Positions 1 to 12,312 of a DNA stretch of 64,000 bases are shown here, one piece after another. This DNA is from Selaginella tamariscina (lineage: Eukaryota; Streptophyta; Lycopodiopsida; Selaginellales; Selaginellaceae): the NCBI GenBank assembly GCA_003024785.1, contig PUQB01000301.1, forward strand, positions 24,258 to 88,257, written 5' to 3'. The number at the start of each line of letters is the position of its first letter. The first letter of the stretch is position 1. Made by a program: the position numbers and the translations under genes. The notes under the pieces are model-generated. The model worked only from the letters and a program-made list of their open reading frames with translations, was not told where the DNA came from and made no database searches.

Positions 1-515
1 TATAACAATAAGTTTTCAATAAAAACACATACAAATATAAATAAATAATACTCTAGAAATTAATAATTAAATAGTCCCAACAATATGAATTTAAACAAGT
101 TTAAACAAGTTCTACTGCATAAACAACCACATATTAACATTTAATAGTACATACCTAAAGAGTTTTACATGTGTACGAGAGTATCTGTAAGATATGCCAA
201 AAAAAATGTATTAAAACTGTTTTTATTAAAATGAAGAGTTAAAACAAGTTTATAAGTAGGTCCATGTTTGATACACGTCTTTGTTTAAAAAAAATTAAAA
301 AATAAATGTAAAATCAAAATTATATTTTTGTTTAACCATTATATTAATATCAGTTAATTAAGTTTTATCATTACAAATTATTAAAATGCTAATTATTTAA
401 ACTGTCATTATATATATATATTATCATAAGTCATTCGGAGTGCATGTAATTGTTAAAAATAAACTATTAATAAGTTATCAACTTTTATTATTGAAATTTA
501 ATTATAGTTATTAAG
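1..515. other. AT-rich spacer
   Basis: Very AT-rich sequence with short A and T runs and a (TA)n tract near 411-420. I see no coding potential, RNA gene or element terminus. It is the 3' flank of the carboxylesterase remnant. Confidence 0.6.
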
Positions 516-1461
516 CTAGTTTAAGCACTTAGCGACAAATGCGGATATCTTCTCCAGAAGCTTAATAGTCTCCTCGCGTGCAGCATTGACATAGAAAGCA
601 TGCTCTGCAGTCTCGTACACAACAAGCTCAACATCTTTTCCATGTCCCTGTAGCACCTCCACGTACTCAATCTCCCTGTCGCGAAGAGCATCCTTCCCCC
701 CTGCCACTACAAGCGTCCTCGGCAGATCCACCTCTCGACTACCTCGTAAATCTGCAGGCACGTTACTGAACTCATGTTCTTATCTGCTCCTTCTGGAGTG
801 TCAAACGCCAGCAGAGATTGGACATCCCTGAGAACTCGAGTAAGCTCGCCTCTGAAGCAGTAAGTGAATTCCCACCAAAGAACGGCTGCAGGAGGATCTG
901 ACCGGCCAGTTTGAGCCCGAGATTCTTATCTTGCGACACTCTTGCAGTAACATGGTGTGCGATGTTACCACCGGCACTGTCGCCCATGACAAAAACCTTG
1001 GACAAGTCGCATCTAACTCGGATGCAGCCTTTCATCCACTCGACAGCGGCAAATGCGTCGTCGTAAGCTGCCGGAAGCCGGTTTCCGGTGCCAGTCTGTA
1101 ATTAGTCACACAACGATGGCGCCCAGCTTCTTGCAACAGTCCCTTAAGAGCGTGTCGAAGTTTGGGTAGTCCGCACTCAACATTATGAAACCACCTCCAT
1201 GGTAAAACATCACAACAGGGGAGAGGTTTCTGTTCATCTACAGATACGATTTAGATCGCAGAGAATTGATAAGATCTGTGCAACTCACATGTCTCAGGCT
1301 GATAGATTCGCACCCACAAGTTGATCTCTTATCAATTGTGACATCTTTGGTCGCCACTCCATCGATGAAGTTGGATCTGCTGGAACTGTTGGGATGGGAT
1401 GCCTGACATAAGAGCCGTCAGGATGAACAACCAGACCGGTAAGAATGAAGCTACTCTCCAT
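516..1461 (-). pseudogene. Plant carboxylesterase (CXE / GID1-like alpha/beta hydrolase), frame-broken
   Basis: Alpha/beta-hydrolase of the plant carboxylesterase family, which hydrolyses small esters and includes the gibberellin receptor GID1. Read on the minus strand, the family blocks appear in order: LVVHPDGSYVRHP near the N-terminus, DGVATKDVTID, LWVRIYQPE, the oxyanion-hole motif HGGGF (about 1190), NYRLAPE (about 1090), the nucleophile motif GDSAGGN (about 980), then VVAGGKDALRDR with the acid and EHAFY with the catalytic His. These blocks lie in different frames. Breaks fall between PADPTS and IDGV, before LWVRIY, after the NYRLAPE block and after QPFFGG, and each fits a one- or two-base indel. 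I chose the ATG at 1461 because it precedes the ESSFILTGLVVHPDG block. The usual length is about 310-340 aa, and the span fits. A true pseudogene is the simple reading, but conserved genes nearby carry similar indels, so assembly error is possible. Confidence 0.8.
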
Positions 1462-3645
1462 TGAAGATAAACGTATGTGCAATGAGGTGCAGTCATTTTC
1501 ACCGCCAACTCAAAATTAACATTTATCATAATTAATTAAGATTAATTTAATTAAATGATTAATTAAAATTAATTTAACATCACAACCTAATTTATAAGTA
1601 AATTCGATAGTAAAAACTAATTCTGTATCTCATTTCACCGTATTATAATTGACTATCGGACACAGCAAAATTATTTATTTATTTACTAATAAAAAAAAAT
1701 AATAATAATGATATGCTTTACATTCATATATTTAAGTCTTAGTTATTAATTCATTAACAAATTAGTTTTTAATTAACCTTACTTAGTGTTAATAAAATAA
1801 AATTGTATAAACATAATTTTATGAATATTAATATTAATTAATTAAGTTTATTGAAGTCCGGGTAACGTATGCGACTGACAGACTTTAAATATATATTTCT
1901 GATATTTCAATTTAGAATATGTAACTTGTCAGGTAGCATATAAAAATTTAAAATTTATTCATTCGTAATGTTACAATGTGTTTGCCTTTATATGGGGTTT
2001 AATGAAGTAAATTAATAATGAAATGTAAAACATGTTTTATATAATTAGATCGATATATCAGAAATATCATGACCTTATAATAATAAGAAACTCCCTTGCA
2101 CATAAGCAATAAGAGCTTAAAGTTGAACTTAGTTAACTCTGATAAATAATAAATAAATTAACATTAAAATAACGATATTAAAGAACATCTGCACATATTG
2201 TAAAGTATTATCATCTTAATTTTTGGCATGATTTAGCAAAGTTATTTTCATGTATATCATATATTATAAAAAAACATCTCATTCAAAATTCCTAGTGACA
2301 CGATTTAACTCTTTATTATATCAAAATCAAAACTAAAACATAATTTAAATTTTCATTTTTTTCCACAAATTAGTAATGTTGGATAGTTTTTTTTTTAACT
2401 TTATAAACTATAAAAATTAAATAAAATTAGTATTTTATTTAAGTCTTTAATTATATGTATATTTATTTATGGTTTAAAATGATTTTAAGTTCTTTGATAT
2501 TATTCATGTTCTTAGAATATTTAAATAATATATTTAAAATTTAAAATAAATTTAATGTAAATAAATTTATGTTTAACATAAATAAATATAATATCAAAAT
2601 CAAACTTTCTTTAATTTAAATTATTTATATTGAATAAAAATGATTCAATTTCATATTTGAATGAGTTTTTTACAAACCATTATTATTAGTCTTATTAAAA
2701 ATTAAAAATTATTGAATGTTCATTATTATTAAAAAGATTTATACTTAAACATTGTGATGGATAAATGAAATAATAAATTTAATTATTATTCTTTTATAGA
2801 CTCTAGAGATATTTATTAAAATAATTAGTTTCGTTGTTTTTAATGTTCTTATATATATAATGATATTTTAAATTGTTAATATCATAATATTTTAAAAAAT
2901 AAAAATTATTTATACTTTTTTAATATAGAAACATTTATCAATTGTAATCATATTAAAGAATTAATTAAATCAATATGAACCTTATAAAGAAAATCAATCA
3001 TTCACATCTTATTAAAATCAATATTAATATATTATAATCATATTATAAATCATCATTAATATATTATATTCACATCTTATAATAAATCAACATTAAGAAT
3101 TATATAAAAAAAGTTAAAACATGATTTAAATCCAGCTTAAAATCATATTTATTTTCACAAAGTAATATTTACATTGTCATTAATAACTTTAAAAATTATA
3201 AACATTAGAAAAACTAATATTTTTCAAGTGCTTATATTGTATTTGAATTATGCATATTTTAATATAAAATTCTGATTTGAAATAATTTATTGTTGTTCAT
3301 CTTTTTAAATAAAAATTAATTCAAAATAAAATATTTGTTTACAAAAGAGTCACCATAAAAAAAGAGCATCAAAAGCCATGAATAATCCAATTAAAAGATA
3401 AATATCAGACAATATTAATAATACAAGTAAAAAAACATAAATTGTCCATGTACATATATGCAACCAAATATATGATCAAAAGAACTTACAATTATAGGAC
3501 TATTTTGCGTGTTTTTTATGTTATGTATATGCTTTTGTGTGCAATGTCTATGTAGTGTAAGTAACATAGCATCAACCTAATAAATATTTTATTTATTAGC
3601 TAAAATTTAATTAGTTTATATAATAATTTAAATTTTTTTTTATCA

Positions 3646-3647
<2 letters not shown>

Positions 3648-3676
<29 letters not shown>
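3648..3676. repeat. (TA)n microsatellite
   Basis: Uninterrupted TA dinucleotide tract in intergenic DNA. Confidence 0.85.
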
Positions 3677-3680
<4 letters not shown>

Positions 3681-5029
3681 CAAAAAAGAATTATGTTAAT
3701 GTTGTTGTATATTAATTTTAATAAACTTTTTATTAGTAGAGAAGTAAAATTTATACTTTCAAATGGATATGCTTATCAAAAAAGATTATAAAGATTTGTT
3801 CATAATTGTTTGCCAATATGGTGGCTTAAAGATGACTTTTGAATATCAATTTAGATATGTAATATCTCAAATTTTTTGTAATTTATTGTTATTACACAGT
3901 TATCTAAATCTAACCTTGAGGAGTTTACTTAGCAGAATACTCATGTTCCCTATGACACACACTCGTGATTTCTAGAATATCGCCCTAAAGGGGTTGTACT
4001 CCTAAATCAAGGTGATTCCTTAAGGGGTAAGTGACATTGCCTTAACTCTATCATGTGGGTAAATCTATTTCATAAGGTTAGGGCATGAGCATGTCTAGGT
4101 TTATTGGGATTTAAAATCTACTTTGGTTATACTTTAAGATTCAAAGATAGTCATTTTAAGATATTTAAGATAAGACTTTAAGTCTTCTGCTTAATTAAGC
4201 TTCTGAGTCAGACTCTTTGGTGATCTTAAAAAACTTAACATTGCTCATACATGGTGATGACACCAGAAGGTCACTTGGACAACTACGTGTTAGCCCTTCG
4301 GATTAAAACTCTAACACCTTCCATCAATGTGCACTTAATCTTTATTACTTGTTACATCTTTACTTCTGACTAACAAACAAACCTATATATTATTTGGGCC
4401 TCCTTCATTGGACACATGGCATTACCACCTCACATCTTAGCTGGTAGATTTGTTGTATTTAATGTGAGGGTTAACAATTGAAAGACACACAAATTTAGAT
4501 TGAGTGTATTTAGCTTCCAAGCATACTATGTAATTGATAAATGTATATATTATTTATGTTTATCAATTAAAAATAGGTTTAACTTAGATTAGAGGATCTT
4601 TAAATTTAATTAATGTTAAAAACATATCTCTCACTAGATTCTTTGTATTTCATTGAAGAGTTTAATATATTTTCTAATGAATAAATTTGTTATGAATTTT
4701 TAATATGTTAAAAATAAAACATTTATCTTAGTAGATTAAATTATCCAATATAATGTATATTATAACTTTAATTAAATTTTCACTCCCCTTTTTAATAATT
4801 GTTACGTTAGGTAGTTTTGTTATAAATATTAATATTAAGATTATCTATTTGAGAATTTATATCCTTTTAACATCCTTATGCATGACATAATAAGGTTATT
4901 TTCGTCATGATTCTATAATTTAGTTTATATAATGAAGATTAATATATAAGTTTAACTATTTTGGTTTGAAATGTTAATCTTTAAAAAGTGGTTTGAAGTG
5001 CTAATATGAATGTGTATGGGCTTCTCTTG

Positions 5030-5480
5030 TGTATCATTGGTTGTCATCCTAAATTTTAAACATGTATGGCCCCATCCTATTGCCATCTTAAATTCTAAAC
5101 CCATGTAACCCTATTTAATGACCACCCTAAAGCCTAAATATATGTGGTCACATCTAATAGTTGATTTTATATAATAAGTTCATGTTATATCTTATATAAT
5201 AAGTTTATTATGTTTGTTTGTGATGAATCACATCAATTATCATCTTAAATCCTAAACTCACATGGCACTATTGAGGTTGTTAGATTATGCAACACACATG
5301 AACAATCATCTTAAATCCTAAAACCACTAGATCAAGCAACACTACATTAACAATCATTATAAATTTCAAATTCATATAACCTTATTGAAGCTATTAGATT
5401 AAGCAACATCCATCGATAAGCATTGTAAATCTTAAACCCACATAATATTATCATAGTCGCTAAATCATGCATGACCGTAT
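5030..5480. repeat. Degenerate tandem repeat with a 'catcttaaatcctaaa' core
   Basis: Successive units share a core resembling catcttaaatcctaaacc followed by a 'cacatggcac' or 'ccctatt' word. The first three units (about 5045-5160) are spaced roughly 40 bp apart. Later units (about 5230-5470) are spaced roughly 55-75 bp apart and add 'ttgttagattatgcaac'. The units are strongly diverged, so this is an old array, and I cannot tie it to a known family. Confidence 0.45.
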
Positions 5481-6378
5481 ATAGCATGAGTATTAAAGAT
5501 AAATTTATAAAGTCAAAAATAATAATTGAGTTATCAAATTAAAAATAATAATTAAATTAAGAGTCCGACTTAAAAATAAACTCACTAGGTATTAAAAAAA
5601 ATAAACTCATCACCAATTCCAATTTAAGGATAAACTCACTAGATTAAAAATAATAAATTAAGAGTTATTAAATAATTATAAAAGATAATAATTAGGTTAA
5701 AGGTCCACTTTAAAACTAATAATTAAGTTAATGGTCAAACCTAAAAGCTTAAGAATAGTAACTGAACTAAAAATTTAATTTAGAAATGAACTCATTTAAA
5801 TTAAAAATAATAACTCATTAAATAAAAGAATTCTAATTAGGTTCAGGGTTATAAACTGTTAAAAATCTATTAATGAATAAATTATTATTAAATAATTAAA
5901 ACCACCAATTTAACTAGTATTTTATAAAAAATTTAAGGGGTTGTAAAAACAAATACTATAAAGAATACACCTAATTAGAAAGAACTCTTCCACTCTAGAA
6001 AAACATAATAATCATTTTACAATCTTTAAGTTCGTCACTACTAACAAACATTAATACGTAGTTTCAAAAACAATTATAAGCAAGTATGAGTGAGATGATC
6101 AACGGCTATAAATAATTGATCTCTATCATTTAATTGAAGATTAAGTTCAAATCTACATTGATTTTCTAAAAACTTTAAAGCATTAGGTGTACGGATTACA
6201 CAATATTAGTAATATTAAAGTTCTACATATGTATCTCCACATACATACACATGCGACACACCCGTATATGTACATGTGTATACTACCGAGACTAACATGT
6301 GGGGAGTGTGAACAAATTGTTGATGATTATGGTTCTACACGATGCCGATTCACTATACATAATCTGCTGAAACAGAAG

Positions 6379-6379
<1 letters not shown>

Positions 6380-6419
<40 letters not shown>
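6380..6419. repeat. (TA)n microsatellite
   Basis: About 40 bp of pure TA repeat just downstream (3' side) of the ATPase-PHD gene. Confidence 0.85.
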
Positions 6420-6420
<1 letters not shown>

Positions 6421-6580
6421 TATTATTTAAATCATATTAAGTAGTGCTATTCTATGTCTTACAGCTCATGAATATATCCTTAAGAATATACTTTAATATC
6501 GTATTGCAACACATGCAACACGTTTTTTTCTAACTATATTCATAGTAATATATTTTAAAATTTCACCTGCTACAGTGAGA

Positions 6581-8535
6581 TTAACTGCGACCCCTCCTGC
6601 TTGTCCTGTGTCCATTGGCCGTAGACTGCCAGGTTTTTCGTGTCACAAAGTTCTTGCAGGCCTGGCACTCGAACTCGCGTTTCAGAGCTGAAATTTGTCC
6701 ACGAGGCCTACGCCTAAGCGTCGTGGGATCATATCCGACACAGCTCTGGTGTACCATAACAGACAAACAGCACATCTTACCCAGCTAGTAGTGTCCCCAT
6801 CCTCTTTGTTGCAATGCCAACACTTATCCTCCTCCTGCCAATGAATCAAACTTTGTAATCAGTCGTGGACTATATAATCAGCTTTACCTGGCCCCAACTC
6901 CTCATCCGTTTCAGCGTCTCATCGATGACCGTAAGTCTGCTGCTAAGGTCGCCAAAGGCATCTTCACATAGTAGTACTTGGACCAGCGTATTCTGCCGAC
7001 TCCACATGCTCAGAAGAGTAGCTGCACGGGATGACATAGATGATGATGTTAACTGGCTTGCCAGCAGCTTGGAACAGCTCTTCTGCTGTCTCCAAAGTAC
7101 GATGGTGACGTGATTCTGCGTTCGGTGCCACCGAAACCTGGAACGCGACAAGTGTGTCATGCAGCTCCAAGTAGAAATCCAGCCCGATGTGATTGAACTT
7201 CTTGGGCACGTAGACGCGCGGTAAGCTCTTGTGGATCAGCTTGTCAGCGGACATCTGCCCTTCAAAAACCTCAAAAGCAGGCGCCCCGGTGTTGAAAGAG
7301 GCGTCTGTACCGTAAGAAAACGTCGAGCTTGAGAAACTTGAGTGCAAGAAGTACAGCCTCTTCCGCATTCCAGCCAATCCTAATGGTGTTGCTGTAGTTC
7401 ACGATCGCATGTGTCAACTCCGCAATGAGGTCGCACTGCTGCTTGAGTTCAGGTTCCTCTATCAATTCCGTCAGCTTTGCCATGCAGAAGGACCATAACC
7501 CATCTGTTATGCACTCGAGCGAACCATCCTCAGCCACGTACAAGCATTTGCTATCCAGCATCCGGTTAAGAGGCGACAAAACTCTTCTTCCTGTCATATC
7601 TGCCACTAGGCGATCTCGTTCCGCCCTGTCTGACAGAATCCCCCGCAAGAACTTGGTAGCCTCGTCCTCCAGACTAGAGATAATCTTCTCAAACGCTGTC
7701 CTGTTCCTTGTATATTTCACCAGCAGCCCTGGATTGGTACCAGTTCTTTCCAAATCCACCAGCTGCATATTGATATTGTAAAAGCTTACAAAACTCCTGG
7801 AGCTCCGGTCCCTGCGTACGATAACCTTGTAAGCCAGCAAGCAACTGAAGCACGTACCTCAAGGCCCTTGGTGACGAGCTTGTAGTGATGAGTTTTGCGC
7901 TCCCGGATCACATCGGTCCATTCGCTGGACACGGAGGCGCAGAAGACTACGACGCAAGAGCCCACCAGGCTAGACAGGAAGAGAGCAGCTAAACTCGACC
8001 TGGGAATTCTGTTGCCATCATCAACCACGATGGTTATAGCGCACTTGTGAGGTTCTCAGGAACTCGTGTACCATCTCAGCAGTAACAGAGAGGCCTGCTT
8101 GACGACGGAGAGCCAGCATAGAGTCGGTTCTGGCGCACGCACAAACTCAGCACCACCCACAAACAAATATGCCTCCTCACAGGTTGCTCAGATGCATAGA
8201 GTGCAGACAGGTACTTGACGGCCATCTGAAGACTGGTGGATTTTCCAGTGCCAGAAGGGCCAGTGATGTATCGAAACCCGTGAAACACCCACTTCGTCCA
8301 GCATAGTTGCTGCTTCAAGTGGGATTTTCTCCTCGGGACCAAGGATGTAGTATCCCTCTTCTGACACCTGAATGTTTGGCACCTTGACATCTATAAACTC
8401 AACAATCTCTTTGGTAAGAGCCCGTCCCATGTGAAATAGAGACTCCGCTTCCGAACCATCAACCCTTATGGTTACTGATGGCTTCGCAAGATCATCTAGC
8501 GACAATACCTTTCGACGTTTCCCCGGTTCCGCCAT
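6581..8535 (-). CDS. P-loop ATPase / nuclease-like / PHD-finger protein (Crinkler-RHS-like), frame-broken
   Basis: Minus-strand gene starting at the ATG at 8535 (MAEPGKRRK, a basic start). After an about 80-aa lead segment comes a P-loop NTPase: Walker A GPSGTGKST at about 8240 and a Walker B-like ITIVVDD at about 8020. A helical middle region follows (7840-7300). Then comes a restriction-endonuclease-like block around 7200-7130, with LDFYLELHD leading to AFQVSV and a later HH, as in the C-terminal nuclease of RHS/Crinkler proteins. After a plausible CAG|GTAAAG donor at about 6890, the last exon encodes a PHD zinc finger with ligand pairs CWHC, CAVC, HQSC and CQAC. The gene ends at TAA 6581. 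At least four frame changes occur (about 8295, 8180, 7830 and 7310, plus one inside the PHD finger), each consistent with a single-base indel. The order NTPase then nuclease follows the Crinkler-RHS class. The family call rests on motif order read by eye; a STAND-type ATPase is an alternative. Confidence 0.55.
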
Positions 8536-8550
8536 TCCTCGCAGAAGGTC

Positions 8551-8590
8551 CGCAGCCCTAACCCTAGATAGAGTTTAGGGTTTTAGTATT
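8551..8590. promoter_or_regulatory. Telo-box-like motifs upstream of the ATPase-PHD gene
   Basis: The sequence just upstream of the ATG at 8535 carries GCCCTAACCCTAG and, on the plus strand, TTTAGGGTTTTAG. Plant telo-boxes (AAACCCTAA) sit near transcription starts of housekeeping genes. The position fits, but function is inferred. Confidence 0.5.
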
Positions 8591-8836
8591 TGTAAATTAA
8601 ACATTTAAACTGGCAAGGTAATATAAAGCATATATTCTTAAATATACTATTGAGTATATATGTGTGTGTTTGTTAAAGTCAAACTGAATCATTCCATATT
8701 AAATGTGTGTATACATACATACACACACATTTTATTTTAATAAATAAAAGTTTATAAATACTAGTAAGTTTATATTAATATTATTAATATGAACAAATCC
8801 TATTATTATTATTACAAGTGTATATGTAGATAATGT

Positions 8837-10640
8837 TTACATAAGCTTCCCATTAGTAGCATGGTTTAATGCTAACAAAGTATGTGTTACAAACAAGACA
8901 TTAGATACATTGTGCCTATGGGAACTAAGTACAACTCCAGCCGCATCAGTCCCATGTTTCACATCACTATGCCTTCGACAAGCTCCAAGAAACATCTCCA
9001 CTCCAGCATCTCCGGCACATAAGGCATATTCTCAATCAACTCTCTCGCACTGTGCACATACCCAGCTCGTCCCAGGAGATCGATCACACAACAGTAATGT
9101 TGTTTCTCGGTACCGTCCCATAGTCAAAACTCATGTTAACAAAGTACTTCCACCCTGTGTACACCTTCCCCGCGTGACTACAAGCGAGAAGAAGCAAACT
9201 AAAGCAAGTCTCATCAGGAGTTTCACTCATATTAAGCTTCCCAAACTTGTTAAGCAGATGCCCTCTCTGGCATCTGCTGCTAAGGCTGTGTTCCACGTTA
9301 CCATATCCCATTCCGGCATCCGTTCGAGGATCCTCCTCACGTCCGGCGTACTTCCGATATGTTTATACACGGTGAGTAGTGTATTCCACGAAGCGACGTC
9401 CCGTACAGGCGCTGTATAGAAACACTCTATAGCCTCCTCCAGATGCCCAGTGTTGGCATAGCAAGACAATATTATATTGAAAGTGATAGAGTCCCACTCT
9501 GGCATCTCAGTAAGTACCCGCTCTGTGTTATTCACATCCCCATGTTGGGCATATGCATGAAGCAATGCATTCCAAGTGAATAAGTTCTTCTGCGGGAGCT
9601 TCTCAAACGTGCATTTCGTGTCCTCGAGGTCTCCAAACATTGCAGCAGTAGCGGCAAACACATCCAATACAGGCATTCTCTCGTAGAGCTTTCTCGCCTT
9701 TGTCATCTGCCCGTTCTGGGTGTATATAGAGAGCATCGTAGTGAGAGAGACAAGGCTCTTCTCGGGCATTCTCTTGAATAAAACCACTGCCTTTGTGAGT
9801 TCCCCATTCTGGGCATATGCAGCAAGCATGGCATTGAACGTGACCAAGCTGTGGAGAGGCATCGTTTCGAAGGTCTCTTCCGCGTCTTGCAGATGCCCGT
9901 TCTGGGCATATGCGGTTAGCAGTGTGTTCCAAGAGATTATGTCCCGCTCGGGCATCTGGTAAAGACTTCCCTCGCTTCCTCCGCTTTCCCATTCTGTGTG
10001 TGTCCCAACCAAGAGTGCATTCCACGAGACCAATGACAATTCCGGAGAGTAATCGAAGAGTTTTCACCTCGGACACTTGCCCGTTCTGGGCATTTGCTGC
10101 ATAATGGTAGTCACGGAAACATGATCTTCTTCCCTGCATCTCTTTGAAGAAACACATTGCTTCGTGGACACCCCTGTTCTGGACGTGTGCAGCGAGCATG
10201 GCGTTCCAGGAGACCATATCCCATTCAGGCATCTCCTTGAAGAAGCTCTCTAGTGACTGCATTTGCCCATTCTGGGCAAATGCAGCAAGCATTGCATTCC
10301 AAGAGATTTATGTTGCGTTGAGGCATGGTAGAGAAGAGATCTTGCGCTTGTTGCATGCTCCCGTTGAATATGTATGCAGAGAGCATCGTATTCCAGGAAA
10401 CCAGATTTTCGATCCGGCATTTCCCTGAAGAGTTCCTCGGCTTCCCGCAGATGCCCGTTCCTTAGTAAACTATTTACACACGCACGCGCACGCACGCGCA
10501 CGCATACACACCTGGAGGAGGCAGGATCATGAAGACCCATGTGAAGGAGTTCCTTGCTATGGAGGCTATCAAAGAGTTCGCGGGCTGTATTGATTTTGCC
10601 CGCACTTGCCGTACATTCTGATCAATGTATTTGCATGGAT
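8837..10640 (-). CDS. S-type pentatricopeptide repeat (PPR) protein, frame-broken
   Basis: PPR proteins bind organellar RNA, one base per motif, and act in RNA editing, splicing or stability. Here at least ten about-31-residue S motifs run in series, recognisable by NGHLREAEELFREMP, MPEWDMVSWNAMLAAH, AYAQNGELTKAVVLF and MPEWDSITFNIILSCYA. A PDETCFSLLLLACSHAG block, a LLGRAG block and an E-like tail with GACRRHSDVKHG follow. The last frame ends at TAA 8837. No DYW deaminase domain is seen. The first recognisable codons (MYGKCG then INTARELFDSL) lie near 10610, and I could not find a convincing targeting peptide, so the 5' end is open. A GT-rich stretch at about 10460-10510 may be an about-50-bp intron. 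Several frame shifts (about 10300, 10040, 9310 and 8960) fit single-base indels. Confidence 0.7.
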
Positions 10641-12278
10641 CAGATCTTGATATTGCATTCAGCTAAGTTATATTGTGTATATGGATTTTATACTTTTAAA
10701 AGTTTAGGAGGTGGTTATCTGGATTAGGTAAATTAAAAGAATGCCACGTAATTAATTATTATTACCACTGTGTTTTTCGACTATTAATGGTTAATTAAAT
10801 TATTAATATGTATAATTATACAGTTGTATACATATATATGTCATAAGAATTGTTTATTTTAATTATTTATTAATTATAGAGTTCTATTTTTTCTAAATAA
10901 ATATATAGATTTCTATGCATATGTAATGTTATACATGTATATGTATATATGTAAATTTAAATATAATATTGTGCATGCTTTTATTAATCTTTTACAAAGC
11001 TCATGTCATTTTTTAAAATATATGGGAATAATATTAATTATATATAAAGAGACACACACGTTTATATGTTTGTGTTATCGATGATATGCAACTTTTTATC
11101 CACATTAATGCATTTGTTAATATTCTTTTTATAAATAAGACACCACGAGCGTTGTTTTCTATCACTCACTTGTATTCGTTTCATTAATAAAAATAGAAAT
11201 TATAAAATTTAACTAATTAATCTTTGTACACGTGTTATTCAATTATAAGCGGTAGTCATACAATTGAACAAAATTAATATAAGAAATTTATTAAAGTTGA
11301 CTAATATTATATAATTTTTAAATTTAGTTTTAAAAATATCCTAATTATTAATCAGCTTAATAACACATGTACAATATCATATATATATATATACACGATT
11401 TGTTAGGTATATAATGGTAAATGGTATATATAACCAAACAGGTTTTGTGCTTGACCCTCTAATATTATATAATTTCTAAATTATTCAGATATTATGTTAA
11501 AAATGTTTTATAAGTAACTAAGATATATATGAAAGTTAACTACACTATATTGTTAGAAGTTATTAGAGATAGGCTAATTTTATAGTAAAAGAATATATTA
11601 TTAATTTATAATATAATTAAATATAATTACTTTCAAACCACGATGTTTGATAATTTTCTGTATTTTTTTAATATATTTCTTATGTTGTGTCTCAGAGTTG
11701 TCACAGTCTTAATTATTAATTAATTTTATAACACACATACAATGCTATATGTAATAAATATATAATATTTGTTAGGTATATAAATGGGAATGGTAATATT
11801 ACCAAACAGGATTTAATGGGCATTTTTAGAATTACCTCAATAATTTGGGAATTATATAATTCTTAAGGGCTAGTTTGATAAGTTTTCTCATGAACTTATA
11901 TGATAAAAATTTTAAGAATTATTAATTAGAATTTAATTTATCAGACGTTGTTTTTCAGCTTACTGAGCTTGAGCATCTAGAAAAATTAAAAAATGCAAAT
12001 TTTTAATATTATGCTGTATATGTACATATAAGGTTTTTTTTTAAAAAAAAATGTATATGTATGAAAATATACGATATTGTCTTAAAATAATATATATACA
12101 TAGACAATAAGAAAATTTTATTATTTATATGTATGTAGACTGTATATAGAATCTACTTAATTAATGTGTAGTGGAAATGGAACTGTTAAATTAACTTCAA
12201 AAAATCTGGATGGTATAATGTTTAATGGATATTTTAAAGTTACTTTATTTAAGTATAACCTTAATTTTGCCCTCTGTT
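10641..12278. other. AT-rich intergenic region
   Basis: About 1.6 kb of AT-rich spacer between the S-type PPR gene and the PGP synthase gene. It contains a short TA tract near 11379-11392. No coding potential, RNA gene or element ends seen. Confidence 0.6.
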
Positions 12279-12300
12279 TTTAGGGTTTTCTTAGGGTTCT
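12279..12300 (+). promoter_or_regulatory. Tandem telo-box-like motifs before the PGP synthase start
   Basis: Two copies of TTAGGGTT (TTTTAGGGTTTTC and CTTAGGGTTC) lie 13-30 bp upstream of the ATG at 12313, the usual telo-box position in plant housekeeping genes. Confidence 0.5.
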
Positions 12301-12312
12301 TGAGATACAACT

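Larger units (their letters stand above)
1462..6580. other. Long AT-rich intergenic region
   Basis: About 5 kb of AT-rich spacer with no supportable gene. It holds (TA)n tracts at about 3648-3676 and 6380-6419. A slightly less AT-rich patch at about 3950-4450 contains LTR-like non-repetitive sequence, but I found no paired termini. About 5030-5480 holds degenerate tandem units, and 5500-5880 is built from recurring 'ataataattaaatta' and 'taaactcact' words. Small reading frames here (about 70 aa) look random. Confidence 0.6.

Noticed and set aside
3763-3975. Open frame of 70 codons in the left spacer
   Set aside because: No domain, AT-rich codons only, no splice context.
3950-4450. Possible solo LTR in the left spacer
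   Set aside because: Less AT-rich and LTR-like in texture, but no TG/CA termini with a target duplication could be found.
6581-8535. Frame changes of the ATPase-PHD gene read as introns, or the gene as an NLR
   Set aside because: At the Walker A break the two frames overlap without any gap, so no intron fits. NB-ARC motifs and LRRs are not present.
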